This document shows, piece by piece, positions 48,801 through 60,520 of a DNA stretch of 64,000 bases. The notes below the pieces were generated by a model. The model had not been told where the DNA came from and did no database searches. It worked only from the letters and a program-made list of their open reading frames with translations. The position numbers and the translations under genes were made by a program. This DNA is from Oxyruncus cristatus. Lineage: Eukaryota > Chordata > Aves > Passeriformes > Cotingidae. How positions within the stretch are numbered: position 1 is the stretch's first letter; the number at the start of each line of letters is the position of its first letter. Where the stretch lies: the NCBI GenBank assembly GCA_013399855.1, contig VXAY01003155.1, positions 812,557 through 876,556 on the forward strand. The letters are read 5' to 3'.

Positions 48801-51180
48801 AAGCAAAATTCCAACTTATCTATGATTTTTGACCAGAGAAAAATCACTACAGGCCTGGTGATTACATCTTTCCCTATTTGATTGGACATAGCATTTGAGA
48901 AGACCTCCTAAGTCATTACATGCAGTTTCGCTTGCTAGCAGAGACAAATATGTCATCTAAAATTAATATCAATCATGTAATTCAAAAATCTTTTAATATG
49001 CAGAGGTTTTATTTACCCCTCCTGTGATATAAAAAACAACATTAAAATAAGAGTTAGGTTTTGATTTTTTAGAAGAAAGAATTTCACAGAGCTGTTTGCA
49101 GTAAAATAAAGAAAGGTTCAAATGCTGATTTACTCTCTTGGAAAGACATTATTGAGAAATAGCAGAGAAACTCAAACACACATCCATACCTCCCATTTCT
49201 CTGTCTCTATTATTCATGTCATGTGCAAAGGTGTTTTTTCCTGATCTTTCTGCTTCTGTTGCCATTAATTTACATTTTGAAAAATAGTTTTTGCTTAACA
49301 GTTAGGGACCATAAATTGGTTCTTTATGACCCTTCTAGTCCATTTGGCTACAGAGTGAAACAAGATTCAGCCTGAAAGGGAAAGCAGCTGAGAGTGACAG
49401 TGAATTTCATAAAGGGCATATAAGAAGCTGCAAGGAAAAGCCTGAATCATCCCCCATCTCTTCTTCTGAGTTATTAGGCCACATCTCACTCAAAAGATTA
49501 AACATTTTATCTCACAGGTCATTCCGTTTTATTGCAGTGTTGCCTTTAGCTATGCTATAGTTAAGGTTCTGTCAGTGTTTCTATTATAGGCCCCTATTTT
49601 CTGGAATTTATAACTTAGGGCTAGAAATTCCCTCTGGGTTAAAACTTGGCAACATCATAGTAGGTCTTTTTTCCAGCAGAGAATTTTCCCCCCATACACT
49701 CTCCACTTTTCAGCCTATATTTAAAGTAGAATGGAATGCCATAATCATCTACTTATTATTTTAAAATTTATTTCTTCTACCTGAATCCAAGAAATTTGAA
49801 AAGGTATTTAGTTCTTAATGCAAAAATGCACACCAGTGAGCTCTGAGAATCAATGAAACACTAGAAATGCAAAATGGGTACTCTGCGAGTACACGTGGGT
49901 GTATGTGTGTGCCCCTGTGAGCATCTGTGCATGTCCACTCAGTCTTGCATTCTTCCACTGCATTTTATCAAGTGTTGTGTTTGAAATGAAGCTAATGAAC
50001 TTTTAGTGAAATTAACAGCACACAATTGCATACACACATGACATTCAATAGCTATTGCATACATGTATGTTCGACTACATTTAGCAATCCACTCCTAGGA
50101 ATTTAAAATGGAGATTCTTAATTGAAAACCATTTAAAATCTTGCATTGAAAAGAATTGAAACTGAGGTGGCTACATAAATGCCTTTGGAAGAAACTCCTC
50201 CCGAGATCCAACCCAAAGCATTGAGTCCAAAATGAACCAGAATTAAGGAAAAGGATGAAATTGGGGTGCATAGTTTAATTGGTTTGCCTCTCTATTTATA
50301 CTAAGACTGGTTTTATGTGTTAAAACACTCAATAAAGGTCAACTGCTGAATAATGGGATGTGTAATGTGTTGGGGCAAACAAGACACCTTTATTTAATGT
50401 ATATCTATCTTTATAAGCTCTAATCTCTACAGCCACTGGTCTGTGGGCAGACCAGGCTTTGTTTGCTGCCCCTCTACAGAGAGAGTGAACTGCTGCAACA
50501 AGCCTCGAGGTTGGACTCTGGGACAGGAGGTGAGGACCACAGGTAGGGCCAGGTTTGGGGTTGTACAAGAAGCCTGTAAGAGCTGGATGCTGATGCTCTC
50601 TGCCCAGCGCTGGGGATGCCCGTAGTTCCCCTCAGCAGCTGTCACTGCCATATGTGAGAATATGGGTCTCCCAAATGGGGATGTCTGTGCAAAAGGTAGT
50701 GATGCTGAGTGGATGCACTATGAGTCCTACATCTGGGAAACTTTTACAACATTATGAGCACAGCAGTCAGGCATGCTTTCATAAGAGACTGCCACATCCT
50801 TCCCTCAGGCTAACCAGAGTAACAGCTGCCCCAGGCTAGGTGCAGTTCCTTTCCTCAAAATTTCCATTTTATTTTGTGGCTACAGAAGAGAGTGCAGCGA
50901 GCCTTGGTGGGTCTCTCCTCTCCTGATTGTGTTGCTGCCAAGGCATCACTCTGGTGAAGAACTTGCTTCTAGCCTCTGGCTGGGACTGTAGCTAGAACCA
51001 CCATCCTGCTATCCAGGCTCCTCTTTCTTGCTCATCCTTTTGAGTTACCGCTGCCTCTCTTAGAGAAAAAAGATGGATGCTGTTGTACCTGGGACATAAA
51101 CTATCTGCTGTTCATCAGTTGGAGGGGAATATTGAAATACTGCTCAGATCTGACTATTGTAGATGTTAAAGCTGAGATCA
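45877..51180. other. AT-rich non-coding stretch
   Basis: No gene is supported. It holds an AT microsatellite near 47790-47812, T-rich runs at 47980-47992 and 48043-48075, a 26-bp perfect palindrome (48537-48562), and GT-rich sequence at 49893-49915. A GC-richer patch (50420-50640) has open frames on both strands but no recognised domain; it may be an old LTR. Confidence 0.4.
48537..48562. repeat. 26-bp perfect palindrome
   Basis: GGAATCATTATTA is followed immediately by its exact reverse complement TAATAATGATTCC. The two arms have no spacer. Each arm contains an ATTA homeodomain core. Confidence 0.9.
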
Positions 51181-51239
51181 GCATCCACAGGGCTCCCGGA
51201 CAATCCTTACATGGTTAGGTCTCTCTGTCACCTGGATTG

Positions 51240-51345
51240 GTGAACTGGCTGCTATCAGCTGTTGGAGCAGGGAACTGGGCCTATTTAGCCTAGAGAAGAG
51301 GTGACTAAAGGAGGAGCTATCCTTAGTTCTTAGTACCTCCAAGCC
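51240..51345 (+). mobile_element. CR1 fragment, sense (short)
   Basis: GAACTGGGCCTATTTAGCCT and AGAGAAGAGGTGACTAAAGG match the CR1 segment that encodes the conserved LFSLEKR region, in plus orientation. It is short and joined to an antisense CR1 piece at about 51388. Confidence 0.55.
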
Positions 51346-51387
51346 CTGTGTAAGGGCAAGCATCACACCAGGAAGCATCACACCTCA

Positions 51388-51785
51388 ACCTTTCCTTATA
51401 GGATAAGTGATCCCATCCTTTAATCATCTTGGTCACCCTCCACTGGACCCGCTCCAGGAGCTATATATCTCTTTTGTACTGGGGAGCCCAGAAGTGTATA
51501 CTCACTCCAGGTGAGGTCTCACCAGGGCAGAATAGAGTGGCAGGATCACCTACCTCAGCCTGCTGGCAATCCTCCTCCTGATGCACCCTTGGATAACACT
51601 GACCTTCTTGCCCACAAGCGCAAACTACTGCAGACTCGTGGACATCTTGTTGTCCACCAGGACCCCTAAGTCTTTCTCTGGAGCTGCTCTTCAGCAGGTC
51701 AGTGCCCAGCCTGTACTGGTCCGTGGGGTTATTATTCCCCTGGTGCAGGACCCTGCATTTGCCTTTGTTGAATTTCAGGCAATTC
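51388..51785 (-). mobile_element. CR1 fragment, antisense
   Basis: The plus strand reads as the complement of CR1: CATCTTGGTCACCCTCCACT, then CTGGGGAGCCCAGAAGTG, TCCACCAGGACCCCTAAGTC and TGCAGGACCCTGCATTTGCC, all in reverse CR1 order. It is about 400 bases, without an open reverse-transcriptase frame. Confidence 0.8.
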
Positions 51786-52710
51786 TTCTACCAGTGTTGT
51801 TTAACATCTTTATAAATGACATAGATGAAGAAAGTGAGTGCATCCTCAACAAGTTCACAGCTGACATGAAGCTGAGTGGTGCGGTTGGCACTCCTGAAGG
51901 ATGGGATACCATCCAGAGGGACCAGGAAAAGCTTGAGAAGTGGGCCCATGAGGTTTAATAAGGCCAAGTGAGGGGTCCTGCACCTGGGTCAGGGCAACCC
52001 CCAGTACCAATACAAGTTGGGGGATGAACAGATTGAGAGCAGTCCAAGTAAGACTTGGGGATGCTGGTGAGTGAGAGGTTGGACATGATCCAGCAATGTG
52101 CACTTGCAACCCAGAAAGCCAGTTGTGTTCTGGGCTCCATCCAAAGCAGCATGGCCAGCTGGTGGAGGAAGGTGATTCTGCCCCTCCACTCTGCTCTGCT
52201 GAGACCTCTCCCGCTGGTCTGGGGTTCACATGAAATACATGGACCTGTTGAAGTGAGTCCAGAGAAGGGCCACCAAGATGATTAGAGGGATGGAGCACTT
52301 CTTGTATGAGGAAAGGCTTCGGAGAATTTGGTTTGTTCAGTCTGGAAAAGAGAAGTCTTCAGGGTGACCTAAGTACATCCTTCCAGTACCTGAAGGGAGC
52401 CTACAAGAAAGATAGAGAGGGACTTTTTACAAGAGCATGTAGTGACAGGACAAGGGGGAATGTATTCAAACTAAACAAGAGTAGGTTTAGACTAGATATT
52501 GTGAGGAAGTTCTTAGCTGTGAGGGTGTTGAGGTACTGGAACAAGTCACCCAGAGGAGTTGTTGATGTCCCATACCTGGAAGTGTTCAGGGTTGGATGGG
52601 GCTCTGAGCAACCTGGTCTGGTAAAAAGTGTCCCTGCCGACGGCAGGAGGGGTTGGGACTAGATGTTCTTTAAGGTCCATTCCAACCCAAACCATTCTCT
52701 GATTCTCTGA
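51786..52710 (+). mobile_element. CR1 LINE 3' part, sense, with terminal repeat
   Basis: It starts inside the reverse-transcriptase frame (PVLFNIFINDID, then FTADMKLSGAVGTPEGWD) and runs through EKRSLQGDLSTSFQYLKGAY to the 3' end. The end carries the CR1 signature CCATTCTCTGATTCTCTGA, a tandem of the 8-base tail ATTCTCTG. Frameshifts and stops split it into frames at 51581-51958 and 52306-52662, so it is dead. Its 5' truncation is typical of LINE insertions. Confidence 0.9.
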
Positions 52711-52765
52711 CCATCTCTCCAACCTGTCAATGTCCTTCTGAAGGGCTGCAGAGCACTCAAGTGGA
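52711..52765 (-). mobile_element. Short antisense CR1 remnant
   Basis: CCAACCTGTCAATGTCCTTC and the following CTGAAGGGCTGCAGAGCAC resemble the complement of a CR1 segment upstream of the conserved 3' region. It directly follows the terminal repeat of the sense CR1, which therefore seems to have inserted into, or next to, an older antisense copy. Confidence 0.4.
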
Positions 52766-53231
52766 AATAGAGGTAATGGTGGAAGAAGGAAAAAACGGTG
52801 AACCATCTTTTTGCAACTACTTTTATTGACAGTAGTTGTCATCAAATTTTTAAACTGTCATTCTTTATAATAAAAATACAGCCAAAAAATGAGCAAAAAA
52901 GGAGGTTAAAGTAGGGCTCTTCTATTTTTAACTCAGTGGTTCAAAGCCAGAGTAGATTGGTAGTGATTGAAAATTATTTCCCTCTATTCTGTTTCATGAA
53001 ATCTTCTGATGATGTTGATGCATTTACTACTGCACAGCTCACCATGCCATGAGCTTCCTCTGGAGCTAACACTAAGTGAAAACTTTGAAATTTCGGAAGA
53101 TAGAAGATAGGACTGAAAATGGACATGAAAAATGGACTCACCTTTCTCTTGGCTGCCTGGTATTGCCAGAGCAGAATTGAAACAGATGATCTGGATGGTG
53201 TAAAAAATTTATAATATTACTGCTCCCACTT

Positions 53232-53267
53232 AGTTAACTCACAGTTAACTCACACTTAACTCACACT
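53232..53267 (+). repeat. 11-bp tandem repeat, 3 copies
   Basis: AGTTAACTCAC at 53232-53242 and 53243-53253, then ACTTAACTCAC at 53254-53264 with one substitution. It contains GTTAAC palindromes. Confidence 0.85.
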
Positions 53268-56200
53268 CTTATTCCAACATCTCTTATGATAATTAAAGGT
53301 GGTATAAAGTAAAAAAAAGATGGTGTGAAGAGTCAAGAGAGTAAAGTCCCACTACGCTTAACCAAATACAATTTTTTACACAAGCTTTACTTCCGTAAGT
53401 TCATTAATATAGGTGTTTAACATCTCAAAGTGATATTCTGGCAAAGGGCATTGCTGGAAATGAGAATCAGTCTGCAATATGATTTGTAAAGGCTTTCTAT
53501 TATTTCTTCCATGAGCAACAGAAGAGAGAATAGAATCCTGCATGGACACTAATTCACTGTAGTCTTTCATATTACAACCATCATGCTGTTTTCCAATGTC
53601 AAACTACAGTATTTTTACCCGAAGAACCCAGATTGGGATGACCTAACCAAGATAACAGCATACTGACTGTGTCAGACTCATATCTGTAAAACAGCTATAT
53701 AATTGACTGTGAGATGGGGACATAGACACTCTTGTTCTCAACACACTTTATAGGGGGATATGTCAATGTTTTAACAAAAAATAAAATATGTATGGGTATG
53801 TGCATCTTACGTCCTTGTTTCAGGCTCCTGTATTCCTCTGACATTTGCTCCATTTAACAAAACCTCTGTAAGAGCATTGTGAAGATTTTTTAAAATCAAC
53901 CTTTTCTTCTCTCCATCTCACTTTCAGGATGTCATTACTGTTTCTGTTATGCAAAAAAAAGAGAAACAATAATAAAGAAGATGAAAATTGTGCAGTAATC
54001 TTACATAACATGGTAAATATAGCATATTCTTTAGTCATTTTTATGCTGGCATACAACAGGAAGAAGAATCTGAAATCCACGTACTCTTCCTACAGCTTCA
54101 AACTTGTGGAGTGCTTAACTAAAGTTGGTTTTCTCCTTCAAAACATTCATTAAAACACAAATGACTTTCTTCCTCTTGATGCTGCCAAAAGAGCTCTTAC
54201 ACCATGTAATTAAATCTCTGTTTTAAAGTACTTTTCTCAGCAAACACAGGCTTCTAAGTTGAAGCCTGCATAATAGATGTTATTATCTATACATATAAAT
54301 AGAAAATGTGTCTTGTAAAACATTATATTTGCTGAATGAGTTTGCTTTTTTCCAAATTTATCTCCTTATTAATGACTCATGAGTTTCTTTTCTGTTATTT
54401 AAAAATAATGTAATTATAGGCTATTCTGGAATAATTTGATGTATCTTATGTTCATATCCAAACTTATTAATTAAATGAAGAATAAGTATTTATAATGTGC
54501 TGTATGCTTCTATTATTCAAGCTAATCCATTTAATCCTATTTAAATTGGAAGATAGAAGTTAATCCAAATAACATCTCTCTACAAACAAATATTAATAAA
54601 CCTCTCACAGTCTTTGGTCTCTCTTGTCACCTGTCCAGGGAATGATGAGCGACTTGTCTGGTTTACTCTAGGTAGTAAACAATAGAGATGAAAAGCAAAG
54701 CATGCAAAATTGCCACTTTGTATCTAAGGCCACAATAACAAAACGTGGAGTAAAAGCACTGTACAGCATTTTTCTGTATGATGCCTCTTTAAGCACTGCT
54801 TAGTGATACTTCTGAACTCCTGCATCTTCTTGATGCTGCAAACTAATGCTAGACCTGTGCCTAGAGAATATCAACTGGGTGGAAGTTTTAGTGTGTCATT
54901 TATTAAAGACAGCATTTAAATGTCATTATATAGTTTAGTGGACTCTGGTATCTGGTAATTTATTTCATTTGACTTGGCTTTTGTAAACCAGCAGCAACAA
55001 AAGAAAACCATGCTGAATGTGTAATTTAGGATTTACACCATGGTACTATGATCTGCACGTATGGTCAGTCACCAGAAACCAGAAAATTAGCAATTGTTTT
55101 TTTCCTTGCTGAAAGCAGTGGTTTTGAACATAACTCACACTGTTTTCACTCTGGCTTTTCTCCCTGTTGCCCCAAAACACAAGTGCAAACTGACCTTTTG
55201 CAATTCCTTTGGGCAAAAGAAAACCCTGGTGTGTCTACGCAAACCTAATGGTCCATTTTTTCCAAAGGTCCTGTACATAGAATAGATCAACCTGATGGGA
55301 TGAGATTTTATTTTGTTAGGTGAATATATAATTCATTGCAGTTGGAAAATTAAAAGGATACTGAACACTATGGATTGCAAAACACAAACTAATTTTCTTT
55401 TGGAAGCCCAGACTGATATCTAGGTTAATGGTTTCTTTTACTTTCTTAACATAAAACATCTGAAAGTAAATAATGCTTTCCTTAGAAGCAGAAACTTCCT
55501 AAGAATACCAGTAATACAATTGTATCAAAATAGAAATTTGAATATAGATGTAAACTAGAGAGTCATTTGTATATTCTCTGTGGATTCTGTAAAGAACCAA
55601 CACTAAACCCAACAAAAGCTAAAACTGCGAGACAGTGATCTGCCAAATGAAGAACAATGACTTTAAGGAGAATCAAAGTACTGAAAATCCTAAGTTATCT
55701 TGCTTGATAGAGTATGTTAGGAATATCGTTAACATTTCAAAGAGACCTAAATTTTCAAACAGGAATGTACTGGATCCAGCAGATCAATTAAAGAAAGAAA
55801 AGTACTTACAATGGGATATTGCACATGAGGGAATTCCAAAGCAATTTTAGATTGAGTGGTTGAACTGCTAACATAAATACAGTCTGTGATTTAAACTGGC
55901 CAGTATGCCAGAGGACTAGAGGGTAGCAGATGTGCTTTTTTGCCTCCTGTAGCTGAAGAAGAAGTTATCCAGGGCAATACAGATCAACACCTTTTTCAGT
56001 AACACAAAAATGAAGCAAAATAAGATTTTTGAATACAAAGAGGACGTGTTAGAGTATGGACAAGCAAACAAAATTTATTAAAAAGAGAATGGATTAAAAA
56101 GCAGATTATTTCGAGGTTTTGATTTTTTATGACAACATTGCATAGTATGAACTAATCAGAACAGTGAGTAGGCAAAGAAATAGAATTGTTTGTTATACAC

Positions 56201-57069
56201 AAAAAATGGTATTATGAGTTGCAATGAACAGTTGAAACATGCTAAAATAAAAAAATCGTTTATCAGGACTGATGAAAAGGGCAAAGGACTGCCAGTGAAG
56301 CAGTAAGTTTTAATTTAACACAATGTTTAAATGGGTCAAAAAAAAAAAAGAAAAACATTAAAATACACTAGAAAAGATCTTCGAAAGATATGATGGTAGG
56401 GGAAATGCAATGTTGTAATGTAAATGTAAAGCATACTGATAAATATCACAAGCACTGCACTTAGTGAGTTTTTGATTTAGCAATGACTTCTTTGTGTAAT
56501 CATTGTAATAGTTGATTAAAAACATTCTTTATGCAATGAAATTTTTTAAAACAAGCAATGTATGAAGAACTACTTTTTAAGAGATAAAAAATTGTAACAG
56601 AAGTACTCCATTAAATAAATCAGTTGCACAGAGTCATACTAAATACCTGTCTGGATATTACCCCTCCTAAAAGCTAAAAAAGTAGAAAACATTTCAGAAT
56701 GTGTTGTTAATTACAAAAAAAATCTGTAAAGCAAAAGTGTACAGAAATTATCAGAATGGAGAAGATATGCCACATATTACTTAATAACAGTAACAAAAGG
56801 ACTTGAAAAAAACTTAAAAATATTGCTTCTGTTTCCTAAACTTATATGTTTAGTTATTTTTGTGAACAATCTTTTCTAAACATAGTGAAATTTTAAGCTC
56901 TGTGAAACATTTTCACAAGGAACTGTCTATAACCTAAATAGGATTCTTTATATATACATAAATAATGTAGAAGTGGAAGAGTTTCAGAATGAGTTCACAG
57001 AACTAATTCTACATAATGGCAGATTTTTAGAAAGAGATTGTCCATAGAGAGATTATTCTATGAAAATAA

Positions 57070-57140
57070 TTTTACAGAATTATTAATTTTACAGAATTAA
57101 TAGAATTTAAAAAATATATTTTTACAGAATTAATAGAATT
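57070..57140 (+). repeat. Short tandem or dispersed AT-rich repeat
   Basis: TTTTACAGAATTA recurs three times (starting near 57070, 57086 and 57120), the last two followed by ATAGAATT. Units are interrupted by AT-rich spacer. Confidence 0.7.
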
Positions 57141-57775
57141 AGTGTCTTCCTACTGTGATCTCCTGGGCTTGAGCCCTATCTTCTGAGAATAACTCTGTAG
57201 CATTAGAAGATATACAGTAAACCTGCAGGTAGCTTGGCAGAATAGCAGAGATGACTTGTTTATTGTGTGAAGGATGACAATAGTGGCAGCCAGCTATCAG
57301 GTTATCCAGTAGTGTGCTTGAGCAGGACACTTGAACACCATGCTGGATAGCCAGAGAAGGAATAGAAAGCATTTACCTTCATTTACCACCCACCATTTGT
57401 AAGCAGTGTTAAAAATAACACAATTCTTCCAATTAACAGCTTTTGAGTTTAGACAGTTAGCTCTAAATAGAATGTTACACTGAGGTCTGCTTCCAATTCT
57501 CCTCTGTCCTAAGGTAGAGACTGAAAGGAGCATTACACCTACTAAGGTTCAAATTTGCAGAAGACCCGATTTTTCACTTCTTACCATGGTATTTAAAGCC
57601 AATCTTTTGTTCCTTTTACATTCAGGTATAGAACAATGTGCTGGGAGAAGATGGCATTTTTGTTTAAAAATGGCAGGTGGTTTGCCCATGCTTACCATTC
57701 TCAGAGTGAAGGATGCCCCAAGGCAAGGAAATCTTTTATATGAATACATTCAGTATTTGTCCTGGTTTGGTGTTT

Positions 57776-57836
57776 TTTTGTTGTTGTTGTTGTTGTTGGT
57801 TTGGTTTGGTTTGTTTTTTGTTTGTTTGTTTGGTTT
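57776..57836 (+). repeat. (TTG)n / (GGTTT)n / (TTTG)n compound microsatellite
   Basis: TTG repeats (about 57779-57799) pass into GGTTT units and then TTTG units (about 57812-57835). It follows TGTCCTGGTTTGG, a sequence like an LTR start, but nothing LTR-like continues. Confidence 0.85.
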
Positions 57837-58639
57837 TGTTCATTTGTTTTTTTCCTTAGATACTTTTTTATTTTAAGGGAGGGAAGACTAAGATGTACAA
57901 GAAGGTTTCATTTTTCTTTTCACCACTGCACTATTTTTTACAGTCTGCTGTCATGCAGATTGTAGTAGTACAGTCTAAATTTTGAACTGTGAAGCTTTCT
58001 GTCAGCACCAAATTCTTATCTTCTGAAACCTATGAGTGTGTGTAGATTTTCCAGTTTACATAAAGATAGGGTTTCATATTCTTTTAATTACCCTTTCAGA
58101 GGCAGGAGAAAGGAAGCAATATTCACAAGTGCTAAAATGAGCATACTGACGCAAGTCAGCATGCTGCTGCTAGTCTCCCCAGCCTCAGCCTCCAGTCAGT
58201 GGTGACAGACAGGTTAGTCTAGAAGATGATTTAAAATTTTAGCTCCTGCACTCTTTCTTCTGAGGTAAATGATCTCTTCCTATTTATACTAGAGAGAGCC
58301 TGAAAATATTGTCCTTTCTAGGCTAGAGGTTAACCTCTGGGAATAGTCACATAAACAAGGATCACTTCAAAACTAGCTATGTCAATTTAGATTTTGCCTA
58401 AATGTGTTATACTACAAGATATACCATGAAATAATCCAATTTTAAAGCAACGGAAGAGTGCTTGTATTTAAAGTAAACCAAGCAGTACTTGATGTAGACT
58501 GCCACACTGTTTACTATGTAGACCAAATTAATTCAAAAGATAAAATACTAACTGAGGCCACTGTATTAGAACAAAGATCCTGTGCATTTTAGTGTTTTTC
58601 CAAGAAAAGGTAACTACATAAATTTTGAAAGAACTGTAT

Positions 58640-58920
58640 TCTCTTCATTTCATTAATTAGATTTTTGTGACTTGTCGTTTACTCCCATTAGTCATCTTAA
58701 TTAATCATTACAAACAAGTGATGCACAACTGAATTGGAAGATACAGGGAATATTGAGGAAATTAAATTACAGACAGCACGCATTACTTCTGATCAATCAT
58801 CTTCTAATTTTCAAAGTCTGCCAAGAGATGCCAACCCTTAATGTTTATTTGTGCCATGGTGATAAAAACTGTTCTTAATGGTGGTTCCCTTGTGTTTTGT
58901 TTTCTCTCTCCAGGGTCTCA
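58640..58920. promoter_or_regulatory. Candidate conserved non-coding element
   Basis: Unique sequence with clustered homeodomain cores (CATTAATTAG, CTTAATTAATCATTAC), ending in a strong pyrimidine tract plus CAG at 58914. The stretch after the tract is open only for about 14 codons. Enhancer-like texture only; conservation is not testable here. Confidence 0.2.
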
Positions 58921-60459
58921 TTGTAAATAAGAAGCTTAGTTTTCATGTGTTTTTATGATGAAGCATTGTAGCTAAATGAATGCCATGGGACATCTCTTAA
59001 ACAAATAGGCTACAGAAGAGCAAACCTGTTAAAAGAATATATTTCCTCTTCATATAGAAAAACAAATCCTATGCAATGAATGCTGGTACTGAAATTTTAT
59101 GCACTTAAAGTTTACTTTAGAGAAGTGTTGCTTGTTAAGGGAAATTACCTAACAAAATTTTTGTACTCCAAGCAGTACAAAAATTACACCACAGCATACA
59201 CAGGGACCTTTAATAATACATGCTAATTACAGGGTGATATATAGTTTAAAAGAATTGCTCTTTTGTCCACTTTAGAAGGCCTTCAAATAAGCTTTAACTC
59301 TGTGATTACTAAGGATCTGTGGAGTAGTGTGTACAAGAGTGGTGTGTACGCAGGTGGTTATGGACGTATATAGAGGGGTGAAGTTCTCACTATAAAATAC
59401 TTTTGCTATAGCCCCACCATGCACAAATATTTACACCCTAAAAATAATCAGGGCCAGAGGCATCCTGGGAAATTTAGAATTTCCACTGACAGGATGATTT
59501 TCAGGGAGGGGAGAAGCCCTCTGGAGCTCCCAAACTCTTCAAGGCTGCTGGAGACAAGGGGCAGTCTATGGGGCCAAGCAGCGGGCGCTGGACTGGGGAC
59601 TGCCTGCAGCTCAGGGAGGTGGCTGAGCATCTTCATCCATCTTTCATTGATTCAATGAGTTTTGGATCTGGACCCCAAACTCTCAACAGTCAGTACAACA
59701 GGAAATGAAAAAAACACATATGACTGTTTCCACAGTATATCAGCGAAGAGAGAACAAAATGTTTAAAAATACATACATGCAGTTTTCAGAATTATAAATC
59801 TGTTATATCAAAGCTAGAATTATTTTCAGTCCTTATTCATAACTAAATTACCTTTTTAAAATAGTTAATATGTTTTTGCTGTTATTATATTCAGTTCACA
59901 TTGCTGATAATCTGTTATTTTTGCCTTGCCAATGAATGAAAGTGCCAAATACCCCTGCAATAGGAGTAGCTTGGTAATTATTCTCTGCCATACAGCTCTC
60001 AACTGGTTGTCACATTGCAGAAGTTATATTTAAAGAACCATATTTTATTAAGTATTGCCAGAAGACAAAAGAACCAAAAACAGCAGAAAAGAAAAATAGT
60101 CACCAAGATATTTACTGCTGAGGAATGTGTGCTGTATTTTTCACTGTTCACTGTATTTATTGAAAAATCAATGGTAGATCTCTGGTGTGACTGTTGTGTG
60201 ACAGACTTTTATTATACTCTAACATTCCATTTCACCAGTTCATTTGTGTAAAACTTTTTGCTGGAGTGGCAAATATCAATAAGATTTAAGACTGAAAAGC
60301 AAGAAGAGCACTCTCTTTAAAACAGAAAGGACATAAGGTGCAGTTCATTAAAAGGCTGGAAAATGTGTGAGGCGTGATTTCTAATATAAAATAAACTGGT
60401 TTCTGGTTGTTTTGCAAGGTGCAAACAAATCTTGTTCACAACATTGGTAAATTTTTTTA
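58921..60459. other. AT-rich non-coding stretch with GC-richer patch
   Basis: No gene is supported. A GC-richer patch at 59440-59640 lies about 45 bases after CTATAAAATAC and has open frames on both strands, perhaps a decayed LTR, though its ends could not be set. Confidence 0.35.
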
Positions 60460-60480
60460 CCACACACACACACACACACC
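60460..60480 (+). repeat. (CA)n microsatellite
   Basis: An uninterrupted run of about ten CA units, next to CCCTACATATAT and an assembly gap. Confidence 0.9.
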
Positions 60481-60491
60481 CCTACATATAT

Positions 60492-60520
60492 NNNNNNNNN
60501 NNNNNNNNNNNNNNNNNNNN
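60492..60520. other. Assembly gap (29 N)
   Basis: Twenty-nine undetermined bases directly after a CA/TA-rich microsatellite. The true length of the simple repeat here is unknown. Confidence 0.95.

Larger units (their letters stand above)
52766..58640. other. AT-rich non-coding stretch
   Basis: No gene is supported. An open frame at 53929-54153 follows a good acceptor-like tract (ends 53926) and contains a possible weak donor (ATG|GTAAAT near 54014), but it shows no family. Tandem repeats at 53232-53267 and 57779-57835, and a repeated TTTTACAGAATTAATAGAAT (57070-57140), are the only structures seen. Confidence 0.4.

Noticed and set aside
57758..57775. LTR start (TGTCCTGGTTTGG)
   Set aside because: The sequence passes straight into TTG/TTTG microsatellite with no U3, TATA or R-like continuation.
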